From positions 23,613-87,612 of the forward strand of contig CAZLMW010000017.1 in assembly GCA_964560875.1 (NCBI GenBank): 64,000 bases of DNA. The letters are read 5' to 3'. A program made the position numbers and the translations under genes. The stretch is from CAZLMW01 sp964560875. GTDB lineage: Bacteria > Myxococcota_A > UBA9042. Every line of letters begins with the position of its first letter. Positions within the stretch are counted from its first letter, which is position 1. The notes beneath the pieces are model-generated. The model saw only the letters and a program-made list of their open reading frames with translations, was not told the origin of the DNA and did no database searches. Below are positions 1 to 7,505 of this stretch, one piece after another.

Positions 1-1
1 T

Positions 2-724
2 GTGCTGATGCTCTACCGGTTGTTCCGGAGCGAGCGGCGATTCCGCAATGAAATCGAGTTGTTTCTCCGACGCGTCACACACGAAATGAAGACTCCCATC
101 GCCGGCATCAAGGCGGTTCTGCAGACGATACAGATGGGACGCATGCCGGCTGACCAACTGGTCGATCTTGCCGGGCGCGCGCTGGCGGAAGCAGAACGCG
201 AAGAGCTTCTCATCCAAAACTTGCTGCTCGCCCAGCGCATCCGGCAACCGGACGCACAACTGAAGGCCGAGCCCATCGATTTGGCAGCCCTGGTGCGCCG
301 CCTCGTGGTGGGCCGCCAGCAGCTGTCGAGTCAAGTGGAGTGGTCGGTGGATGCTGATGACGGTAGTCGCGTCGTCGGCGATGCCGGCGCACTTCGAACG
401 ATCGTCGACAACGTGCTCGATAACGCAGCGAAATACGGCGGTGGCGCGGTCCAGATCGACGTCTCTGCCAGGCCCGCGACTGTCGTGCTCACCGTCGAGG
501 ACAACGGCATCGGTTTCGAGGACACCGCTACTTCGTCGCTGTTTGAGCCTTTCGTTCGCCAAGCGGACAGTCGCGCAGCGTCACGGCAAGGAACCGGCCT
601 CGGACTCTCGATTTCTCGCTCGCTCGCCGCCAAGATGGGAGGGCGGATCGAGGCCTCAAGTCCCGGGGTTGGGCGGGGCGCCACGTTCACACTTACGATG
701 CCGCGGGACGGAGCCGACACGTGA
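2..724 (+). CDS. Sensor histidine kinase, C-terminal part (cut by window edge)
   Basis: Cytoplasmic catalytic half of a membrane histidine kinase. The phosphoacceptor H-box holds His27 (VTHEMKTP), the N-box is near residues 137-145 (DNVLDNAAKYG), the G1 box is DNGIGF near 167-172 and the G2 box GTGLGL spans 197-202, so the HisKA and HATPase_c domains look intact. No transmembrane or sensor segment is present; the family normally has one, so the true start almost certainly lies upstream of the window and the GTG at position 2 is only where the visible frame begins. The stop overlaps the GTG start of the downstream response regulator by 4 bases, which indicates translational coupling and a cognate pair. 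The signal sensed cannot be inferred. Confidence 0.9.
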   Translation: MLMLYRLFRSERRFRNEIELFLRRVTHEMKTPIAGIKAVLQTIQMGRMPADQLVDLAGRALAEAEREELLIQNLLLAQRIRQPDAQLKAEPIDLAALVRRLVVGRQQLSSQVEWSVDADDGSRVVGDAGALRTIVDNVLDNAAKYGGGAVQIDVSARPATVVLTVEDNGIGFEDTATSSLFEPFVRQADSRAASRQGTGLGLSISRSLAAKMGGRIEASSPGVGRGATFTLTMPRDGADT

Positions 725-1410
725 GCCGGATTCTGCTGGTTGAGGACGACGATTTGATCGGCACGATGGTGCGCCTGAATCTCCAGCAGGAGGGCTTCAC
801 CGTCGACTGGTTGCAGCGCGGCGATATGGTCGCCGCCGAGCTCGGGCGCAGGACATATGACGCGATTCTGCTCGACATCGACTTGCCTGGCCGCTCCGGC
901 GTCGAGGTTGCACGGGACGCTCGGCGCGACGGAATCGGAACGCCGATCGTGATGCTTACGGCGCTGGACGGTGTGGATTCAAAGGTTGTTGCACTGGAGG
1001 CCGGGGCCGACGATTACGTCTGCAAACCATTTGATGTCGCCGAGTTGGTTGCACGGGTTCGTGCCCAAATCCGCCGCAGCCGAGCGCCGATCGAGGTCGG
1101 AAGCCAACAAGTAGTCCGCGTCGGCGCCGGCAGTTTCGACCGTAGCCGTCGCACGCTCCACACGTCGACGGGCTTGTCCGTGACTCCCTCCGACCGCGAG
1201 GCCGACTTGCTGATGCTGCTGGTACGCAACCCCGATCGCGTGCTCACTCGTGCCGACATCTTGGACGAAGTCTGGGGCATGAACGCAATGCCCAGTGAGC
1301 GAACGGTCGACAATTTCATCGTCCGCTTGCGTCGTTGGATCGAGCCAGACCCAGATGCGCCCATCCATATCGTGACCGTTCGCGGCACGGGGTACCGGTT
1401 TACTCCGTGA
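721..1410 (+). CDS. OmpR/PhoB-family response regulator
   Basis: DNA-binding response regulator, presumably phosphorylated by the kinase it overlaps. The receiver domain (about 1-120) has the acidic pocket at residues 8-11 (VEDDD), the phosphoacceptor Asp52 (LLDIDLPG), Thr80 and the conserved Lys102 (CKPFD). A winged-helix effector domain follows (about 130-229), ending in the typical VRGTGYRF motif. At 229 residues it is the usual length for the family. It starts with GTG inside the kinase stop codon. Target genes are unknown. Confidence 0.93.
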   Translation: MSRILLVEDDDLIGTMVRLNLQQEGFTVDWLQRGDMVAAELGRRTYDAILLDIDLPGRSGVEVARDARRDGIGTPIVMLTALDGVDSKVVALEAGADDYVCKPFDVAELVARVRAQIRRSRAPIEVGSQQVVRVGAGSFDRSRRTLHTSTGLSVTPSDREADLLMLLVRNPDRVLTRADILDEVWGMNAMPSERTVDNFIVRLRRWIEPDPDAPIHIVTVRGTGYRFTP

Positions 1411-1460
1411 ACGGACGCTTGGTTCCTCCGTTATCGCCAATAATAGCAGATAGTTACGAT

Positions 1461-1473
1461 CGTCTCTGAGTCG
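1461..1473. repeat. 13-bp palindromic element, copy 1 (CGTCTCTGAGTCG)
   Basis: Imperfect palindrome matching CGTCYCTGRGWCG. The flanks also resemble copy 3 (GATCG before, CGCG after). It lies 288 bases before the guaB start. It may be an operator or a dispersed palindromic repeat; the sequence alone cannot decide. Confidence 0.45.
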
Positions 1474-1526
1474 CGCGATTTCCGTATGTCCAAACGAAAT
1501 CAGAAGCAAAATCATAGACTTGCTCA

Positions 1527-1539
1527 CGTCCCTGAGACG
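1527..1539. repeat. 13-bp palindromic element, copy 2 (CGTCCCTGAGACG)
   Basis: Near-perfect palindrome of the same family as copies 1 and 3, 66 bases after copy 1. Confidence 0.45.
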
Positions 1540-1628
1540 CTCGCTTCCGTCATGAACCGGCGGTTCTCAACCTCGGCGTCCGGCCGGGCGCCTTCGCGTT
1601 AAACGCTGTGAGAATCAACAGTTGCGAT

Positions 1629-1641
1629 CGTCCCTGGGACG
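1629..1641. repeat. 13-bp palindromic element, copy 3 (CGTCCCTGGGACG)
   Basis: Perfect palindrome about one central base, 120 bases before guaB and therefore the copy best placed to act as a regulatory site. Its surroundings (AGTTGCGATCG before it) repeat those of copy 1 (AGTTACGATCG). Confidence 0.5.
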
Positions 1642-1748
1642 CGCGAACCAGTCGCCCCTTTGGTAGCCGCGCTCGGTCGCTGCTTCCAGGCCCCCTTGAA
1701 ACCCTCGCCCCGACCGTGTAATCGCCCGCAAACGGACCGGAGCCGCCC

Positions 1749-3224
1749 ATGAACGCCGCCGCCCACGAACACCGCTTCCAGTGGGCCGAGCCCGCGCTCA
1801 CCTTCGACGATGTTTTGCTCGTCCCAGCATTCAGCGATGTGCTGCCGCGCGACGTTTCGCTGTCGACCCGCGTGGGCGAACGTCTTGCGATGAACATCCC
1901 GCTGCTTGCCGCGGCGATGGACACGGTCTCCGAGGCACCGCTTGCGATTGCTGTGGCCCGAGAGGGCGGGATGTCGGTCATCCACAAGAACCTGAGTGTC
2001 GCCGAGCAGGCCGACCACGTGGCCCGCGTCAAGGCATCCGACCCGCGCTTCGACGCGGCGGCTACCCAACTCGCGCCCACCGATGCCGCCCTCGCCGCTG
2101 TGGAAACCATGCGCAGCATCGGCTCACCGGAGCTCCCGGTAGTCAACGACGGCCGCCTGGTGGGTGTCTTGACCCGCCGCTCTCTGCTGCTCCACGGCGC
2201 TGATTGCGCGGTGGCGGAACGCATGGGTGAAATCGCGGTATCGATCGGTGCCGACGCCAGCGTGCAGGACGCCCGCGCTCTGTTCGATGAGCACGGCTTC
2301 GAACGCCTCTTCGTTGTCGACCGCAATGGCCTCTTCGCCGGCGTCATGGCACGCGCTCACCTCGAACTGCACGAGCGTTACCCCAAGGCGCTCCGCGATC
2401 ACGCTGGACGCCTCCGTGTGGCCGCTGCCGTCGGTCCATCCGCGGATTGCGACGAACGGGTTGATGCGTTGGTCGCCGCAGGGGTTGACGCCATCGTCAT
2501 CGACACGGCGCACGGTCATTCGCAAAACGTTCTCGACGCCGTCGCACGGACTCGAAAGCGCTTGCCCGACGCAACCATCATCGCCGGAAACATCGCCACC
2601 GCCGAAGCCGTCGAAGCGCTCGCCGCGGCCGGCGCCGACGTCGTCAAGGTGGGCATCGGACCCGGATCCATCTGCACCACCCGCATTGTGGCCGGCGTGG
2701 GCGTGCCCCAGATCTCGGCCGTTTTCGATTGCAGCGCCGCGGCCCGCCGACTCGGGGTCGGCATCATCGCCGATGGAGGCATCAAGCGCAGCGGCGACAT
2801 CGTCAAGGCGCTGGCGGCCGGCGCGGATGCGATCATGGTCGGGTCTCTGCTCGCGGGTACCGATGAGTCTCCCGGCGACATCGTCGTGCGAGACGGAATG
2901 CGATTCAAAGCCTACCGCGGCATGGGATCGCTCGGCGCCATGCAGCAGGGCAGCAAGGACCGCTACTTCCAGGACCATCAGTCCGACGCTGACAAGCTCG
3001 TTCCCGAAGGCGTCGAAGCCGTCGTGCCGGCCAAGGGCTCCGTCCGGGCTGTCATCCACCAGCTCATGGGCGGCCTTCGCAGCGGCATGGGCTACACCGG
3101 CTGCAGCAATGTTGCTGCGCTCCAGGAGCGCGCGCGATTCGTCCGCATGACCCCATCCGGCCTCGCCGAATCGCATGTCCACGGCGTCGCGATGAGCCGT
3201 CCGAGCCCCAACTACGCACCCTGA
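1749..3224 (+). CDS. guaB: Inosine-5'-monophosphate dehydrogenase
   Basis: Oxidises IMP to XMP with NAD+, the committed step of guanine nucleotide synthesis in the cytoplasm. The (beta/alpha)8 barrel is interrupted by a CBS-domain pair at about residues 95-205. The catalytic loop GPGSICTTRIVAGVG places the nucleophilic Cys at residue 309, and the flap region is recognisable (YRGMGSLGAM, later GMGYTGC). The length of 491 residues is normal. It is followed 66 bases later by guaA, so the two XMP/GMP steps are probably cotranscribed. Confidence 0.97.
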   Translation: MNAAAHEHRFQWAEPALTFDDVLLVPAFSDVLPRDVSLSTRVGERLAMNIPLLAAAMDTVSEAPLAIAVAREGGMSVIHKNLSVAEQADHVARVKASDPRFDAAATQLAPTDAALAAVETMRSIGSPELPVVNDGRLVGVLTRRSLLLHGADCAVAERMGEIAVSIGADASVQDARALFDEHGFERLFVVDRNGLFAGVMARAHLELHERYPKALRDHAGRLRVAAAVGPSADCDERVDALVAAGVDAIVIDTAHGHSQNVLDAVARTRKRLPDATIIAGNIATAEAVEALAAAGADVVKVGIGPGSICTTRIVAGVGVPQISAVFDCSAAARRLGVGIIADGGIKRSGDIVKALAAGADAIMVGSLLAGTDESPGDIVVRDGMRFKAYRGMGSLGAMQQGSKDRYFQDHQSDADKLVPEGVEAVVPAKGSVRAVIHQLMGGLRSGMGYTGCSNVAALQERARFVRMTPSGLAESHVHGVAMSRPSPNYAP

Positions 3225-3290
3225 GCAAGCACCCTACGAACGCTGCCCAGCTCGTCTCTCGCCACCGCCCACGGGCCCGGAACGCGATCC

Positions 3291-4832
3291 ATGAAGCGCA
3301 TCCTCATCCTCGACTTCGGCTCCCAGTACACGATGCTCATCGCGCGACGCATCCGCGAATTGCATGTCTATTGTGAGATCTGGCCGTGCACCCGCGACCT
3401 TGCGTCCATCAAGGCCTGGCAACCTGCGGGAATCGTGCTGTCCGGTGGCCCAGCATCCGTCTCCGAACCCGACGCGCCGCGCCCCGACGCAGAAGTTTTT
3501 GACCTGGGCGTGCCGGTTCTGGGCATTTGCTATGGCCTCCAGGTCATGACCGACATCCTCGGCGGTTCGGTCGCTCCCGGGGACACGCGCGAGTTCGGCC
3601 GAGCACACATCCAGATTGAGAATACCGGCGGCCCGCTGGCGCAGTTAACAGCTGGCGCGACCGAAGAGGTCTGGATGAGCCACGGCGATCGCATCGTCGA
3701 GCCGGCGGGCGGGTTCTCGGTGCTCGCCAGGACGCGGGACGGAGTCATCGCGGCTGTTCACGACGAAAAACGCCGCCTATCCGGCCTCCAGTTCCATCCC
3801 GAGGTCGCGCACACGCCGCGCGGCACTGACGTCCTCGACGCGTTTGTACGGGGTGAATGCGGATGTCCCGCCGAATGGACGATGGAGTCCTTCGTTGACA
3901 CCGCAGTCAACCAGATCCGCGAGCAGGTTGGTGACGGACGCGTTTTGTGCGGCCTGAGCGGTGGCGTCGATTCCAGCGTCGCTGCGGCCCTGATTCATCG
4001 CGCGATCGGCGATCGGTTGACGTGCGTCTTTGTCGACAACGGTCTGCTCCGCAAGGACGAGGGCGACGAGGTCAGGCGCATCTTCGGCGACGGGCTGGGC
4101 TTGCGATTGGTCAGCGTGGACGCCGTCGATCGCTTTCTCGACGCGCTCAAGGACGTCATCGACCCGGAGAAGAAGCGCAAGATCATCGGTCACCAATTCA
4201 TCGAAGTGTTCGAGGAGACCGCCGACAACTCAGGTCGCCAATACGACTTCCTCGCGCAGGGCACGCTGTATCCGGATGTGATCGAGTCCGTGTCTTTCAA
4301 GGGGCCCAGCGCGACGATCAAGAGCCACCACAACGTCGGCGGACTGCCTGAATTCATGCAGATGGACCTGGTCGAGCCGCTCCGTGAGTTGTTCAAAGAC
4401 GAGGTGCGCGAACTCGGTCAAGCCTTGGGCCTGCCGGACTTCCTCGTGCAGCGCCAGCCGTTCCCCGGCCCGGGCCTGGCGGTGCGTGTGATGGGAGCCC
4501 TGGATCCCGAGAAAGTCCGTCTTGTGCGCGAAGCAGACGCGATCGTCCGCGAAGAGATCGATGCTTGGCCCCGGCATCGAGAGCTTTGGCAGTACTTCGC
4601 CGTGCTGTTGCCCGTCCGATCTGTCGGCGTGATGGGCGATCAGCGGACCTACGAGAACACATGTGCCGTTCGGGCTGTGACGAGTGTGGACGGTATGACG
4701 GCCGATTGGGTGGATCTGCCCCATGAACTACTCGGCCGGATCTCCACGCGCATCATCAACGAAGTGCGTGGAATCAATCGAGTTGTATACGATATTACGA
4801 GCAAACCGCCCGGCACGATTGAGTGGGAGTAG
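3291..4832 (+). CDS. guaA: GMP synthase (glutamine-hydrolysing)
   Basis: Amidates XMP to GMP using glutamine and ATP. The N-terminal class I glutamine amidotransferase domain has Cys80 (LGICYGLQ) and the His/Glu of FHPEVAH. The ATP-pyrophosphatase domain begins with the P-loop LSGGVDSSVAA near residues 222-232. The C-terminal dimerisation/XMP-binding region ends in the family-typical KPPGTIEWE. At 513 residues it is the usual length. It is downstream of and co-directional with guaB and convergent with the next gene. Confidence 0.97.
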   Translation: MKRILILDFGSQYTMLIARRIRELHVYCEIWPCTRDLASIKAWQPAGIVLSGGPASVSEPDAPRPDAEVFDLGVPVLGICYGLQVMTDILGGSVAPGDTREFGRAHIQIENTGGPLAQLTAGATEEVWMSHGDRIVEPAGGFSVLARTRDGVIAAVHDEKRRLSGLQFHPEVAHTPRGTDVLDAFVRGECGCPAEWTMESFVDTAVNQIREQVGDGRVLCGLSGGVDSSVAAALIHRAIGDRLTCVFVDNGLLRKDEGDEVRRIFGDGLGLRLVSVDAVDRFLDALKDVIDPEKKRKIIGHQFIEVFEETADNSGRQYDFLAQGTLYPDVIESVSFKGPSATIKSHHNVGGLPEFMQMDLVEPLRELFKDEVRELGQALGLPDFLVQRQPFPGPGLAVRVMGALDPEKVRLVREADAIVREEIDAWPRHRELWQYFAVLLPVRSVGVMGDQRTYENTCAVRAVTSVDGMTADWVDLPHELLGRISTRIINEVRGINRVVYDITSKPPGTIEWE

Positions 4833-4859
4833 GGCGCTTTGCCAGGCGCCAGTTCGGGC

Positions 4860-5747
4860 CTATCTGCACGCCAACTGTTTGCCGAGTTCGCAAGCGCGTG
4901 ACTGCAGATCGTCCGCGTTTCCGAGCCGGCATGCGACACCCCAGACATGGCACGCGCCGCGCACGATTCGGGCGGCATCCAGGCACCCACTTGCGTCGCA
5001 CAGCTTGCACGCGCGATGCAGGTGCGTGACCGCCTTCTGGGCCAGCTCCCTACCGCCGTCGCCGTCGGTCGACAGCTTGTGTTCAACCGCTCTCCACGTC
5101 GCCAGCCCAACATGGCGACATGCGGCGCCGGCTCCAGCTCGACAGGCTTTTTCCAAGGTTGCGAGCGCAGCGCGACGTCCTGGTGCGTCGTTTGCCGCGG
5201 CGAGAAGATCGACGCCATGACGGGCACAAGCTGCGACCGACCCGAGCGCGCATCCTCTCTTGGCCTGGCCCGCCAACATGCACGCGTGACCGTCGGCGAG
5301 CCGGCAAGCGTGGGCGAAAAGGACGTTGCTGCGTTGTTCATCCACCGGGACGCCCCAACCGCGTGCGAAACAGAGGCCAAGCCGTCGGCAGTCCTTGCCC
5401 TCGCCCAGCTTGCAGCTCGTCGCCAGCGAGTTTGGGGTTCGACAGGCGCGCTCGGTCAGCCAGATTTGCCGTTCCGCGGCGCATTGGTCGGCGATCCACA
5501 GCCCCCTGGCGCGATCTTCGGGACCGGTCCGGCCGCGCCGTGTGCTATCCGCCCGGGTCCTTCGCGGACTCTCGTCAACCGTCCGAGCCGCCACGGGCGT
5601 TTCGCCAGCAGAGCCCTCCGCTTTTGTCTGCTGGACACCACCTCCGATCCAAGCGCCGCAGCCAGCGGTCATGGCGGCAGACACCACCACAACGGCCGCC
5701 TGAGCCGCTCGAACGCATCGGTAATTGGCCCATGGGGGCGCGATCAT
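4860..5747 (-). CDS. Cys-rich lipoprotein with Sel1/Hcp-like repeats
   Basis: Predicted secreted lipoprotein of 295 residues. The chosen ATG has a good ribosome site (CGGAGA) about 7 bases upstream; further in-frame starts exist upstream but would overlap the divergent gene. Residues 1-30 form a signal peptide ending in the lipobox-like TAGC. After an Arg-rich linker, the second half repeats helical units with regularly spaced Cys and Ala-Cys pairs (for example CRLADGHACMLAGQAKRGC), as in Sel1-like/Hcp beta-lactamase-type repeats. Such proteins are usually periplasmic binding scaffolds. No catalytic role can be assigned. Confidence 0.65.
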   Translation of the reverse strand: MIAPPWANYRCVRAAQAAVVVVSAAMTAGCGAWIGGGVQQTKAEGSAGETPVAARTVDESPRRTRADSTRRGRTGPEDRARGLWIADQCAAERQIWLTERACRTPNSLATSCKLGEGKDCRRLGLCFARGWGVPVDEQRSNVLFAHACRLADGHACMLAGQAKRGCALGSVAACARHGVDLLAAANDAPGRRAALATLEKACRAGAGAACRHVGLATWRAVEHKLSTDGDGGRELAQKAVTHLHRACKLCDASGCLDAARIVRGACHVWGVACRLGNADDLQSRACELGKQLACR

Positions 5748-5762
5748 TACACTCTCCGTTGG

Positions 5763-7499
5763 ATGAGCTTGTCGCCAGCCAGGATCCGTGTCCATTTCCT
5801 CGCCCTTGTCGGCGCGGCGGCCATCGTTTGCATCAACGCGGCAACCGCCCTTGCGATTCCCACCCCGAAAGGATCGTGCCCGCAACCAGAGCACACGCTG
5901 GTCCTCTCGGAGTTCCAGGTTGGCGACACCAACAAACCCCGCTGGCTGGAGATCGCAAATCCCGGCAAGTCTGCTGTTTCATTGGATAACGTTGTTGTTC
6001 GCGTGAAGGCCAAGGGGATCGCGAAGGGCAGCGGCATCGCGGCCGACGTACTCGAGTTTGCGGTCGCTGAAAAGATCGCGTCTCTGCCCGCCAAGGAGGT
6101 CTTGCTCGTCGGGCACTTGCCCAAGACGCCGGGCGGAAAAGGGCCCTATTTCGGCCTGAAGCTCATCGATCTCGGCTCCAAGTTCGTCCTGCCGCCCTGC
6201 AAGGTGAAGCTCGAACTCATCGGTCCGGCGGGTCCGATCGACAGCTTCGAATACGACCTCTGCAAGGGCGCTACCACCCCGCCAGCCTCGGCGTGGCAGA
6301 CCGTCATGGCGTTGGACCAGGGCCACCTCGACATCTGCGTCAACGATCAGAAATCCAACTGGTGCATCCCCACTGCGAAGGCCAGCCTGACCAAACCTTC
6401 GCCCGGCAAAGCCAACCCGTGGTGCGATCTCGACGGCGACGGCTACACGTTCACAAGTGGCGATTGCGACGACGGTTCCAAGTCGGTCAATCCGGCATCC
6501 GTCGAGCACTGCAACGGCGTCGACGACGATTGCAACAGCAAGACAGATGACGACGTCATCGTGCCGCCGGGCGTCTGCCTGTCACTGGGAATCTGCGCAC
6601 TGCCCGGAAAGAGCGGTGAGCCCGTCGCCAAATGCGATGGGGCCAACGGCTTCACATGCTCTTACCTGGAGGGCTACGAGGCCGCCAACGAGACCAAGTG
6701 CGACGGTGTCGACAACGACTGCGACGGCCAAACAGACGAAGCGCTTCTCAACAACTGTGGCACCTGCGGAACCCTTCCCGTCGAGACCTGCAACGGGCTC
6801 GACGATAATTGCAATGGAGCGACAGACGAGGGGCTCGATCTGAGCAAACACGACTGCGGCGACGGGATTTGCGCGCTGGCCAAGCCGGTGTGCAATGGGG
6901 CTGATGGCGTGTCCTGCAAGCTGCCGCCACAACACGAAAAGGACGAGACTCGATGCGACGGCCTCGACAACGACTGCGACGGCACCACCGATGAAGGGCT
7001 TGGGCTTGGCAACGCGTGTGCCGTCGGCGTGGGGGCCTGCCAGGGCGTGGGCGCCTGGGCTTGTGGCAACGACGATAAGCGCCGTTGCGACGCCAAACTC
7101 GGCGCGCCCAAAGAAGAAAAGTGTGGCGACGGGCTCGACAACGACTGCGACGGGACCACAGACGAAGGGTTCGGCGTGGGCGAGCAGTGTGTCGCGGGTA
7201 TGGGAATTTGTCGCGTGGTTGGCAAGAGGGTATGCGACGCCAGCGCTCCCAACGGCTCACGGTGCGAAGCCCGCCCGGCAGCTGCGGCGCCCGCGGAGTA
7301 CTGCGCCAACGAGCTCGACGATGACTGCGATGGGCTGACCGACGAACCCGGCTGTCGTACGAAGACGAAGACCGATTCGACCGGATGCGGCGTATCAGCA
7401 CGCCCCGAGCGCTCGGGCTACCCGTTCCCATATGGCTGGTTGATTGTAGCGGCGGCGTGCCTGGTATTGCTTGATCGTCAACGATCGCCAGGCGGCTGA
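5763..7499 (+). CDS. Surface protein with lamin-tail-like domain, MopE-type metal-binding repeats and C-terminal anchor
   Basis: 579-residue secreted protein. The ATG chosen gives a signal peptide (residues 1-31, ending ATALA); a longer frame extends upstream but lies antisense to the neighbouring lipoprotein. Residues about 35-190 look like a lamin-tail-type beta domain (LVLSEFQVGDTNKPRWLEI). Then come at least five copies of the Cys/Asp motif known from MopE-type proteins, such as CDGVDNDCDGQTDE and CDGLDNDCDGTTDE, a putative calcium/copper-binding repeat. The C-terminus has a Gly-Cys (STGCG), one hydrophobic segment (WLIVAAACLVLL) and a basic tail, resembling a MYXO-CTERM sorting signal but less canonical. 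Function is unknown; a surface role is inferred. Confidence 0.75.
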   Translation: MSLSPARIRVHFLALVGAAAIVCINAATALAIPTPKGSCPQPEHTLVLSEFQVGDTNKPRWLEIANPGKSAVSLDNVVVRVKAKGIAKGSGIAADVLEFAVAEKIASLPAKEVLLVGHLPKTPGGKGPYFGLKLIDLGSKFVLPPCKVKLELIGPAGPIDSFEYDLCKGATTPPASAWQTVMALDQGHLDICVNDQKSNWCIPTAKASLTKPSPGKANPWCDLDGDGYTFTSGDCDDGSKSVNPASVEHCNGVDDDCNSKTDDDVIVPPGVCLSLGICALPGKSGEPVAKCDGANGFTCSYLEGYEAANETKCDGVDNDCDGQTDEALLNNCGTCGTLPVETCNGLDDNCNGATDEGLDLSKHDCGDGICALAKPVCNGADGVSCKLPPQHEKDETRCDGLDNDCDGTTDEGLGLGNACAVGVGACQGVGAWACGNDDKRRCDAKLGAPKEEKCGDGLDNDCDGTTDEGFGVGEQCVAGMGICRVVGKRVCDASAPNGSRCEARPAAAAPAEYCANELDDDCDGLTDEPGCRTKTKTDSTGCGVSARPERSGYPFPYGWLIVAAACLVLLDRQRSPGG

Positions 7500-7505
7500 C
7501 CGGAC

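Larger units (their letters stand above)
1411..1748. other. Intergenic region upstream of guaB with palindromic repeats
   Basis: 338 bases without a credible gene. The only structure I see is three copies of a 13-bp palindromic element, listed separately. No clear -35/-10 pair stands out by eye. Confidence 0.5.

Noticed and set aside
4834..4851. Terminator between guaA and the convergent lipoprotein gene
   Set aside because: A short GGCGC/GCGCC hairpin exists, but no T-run follows on either strand.
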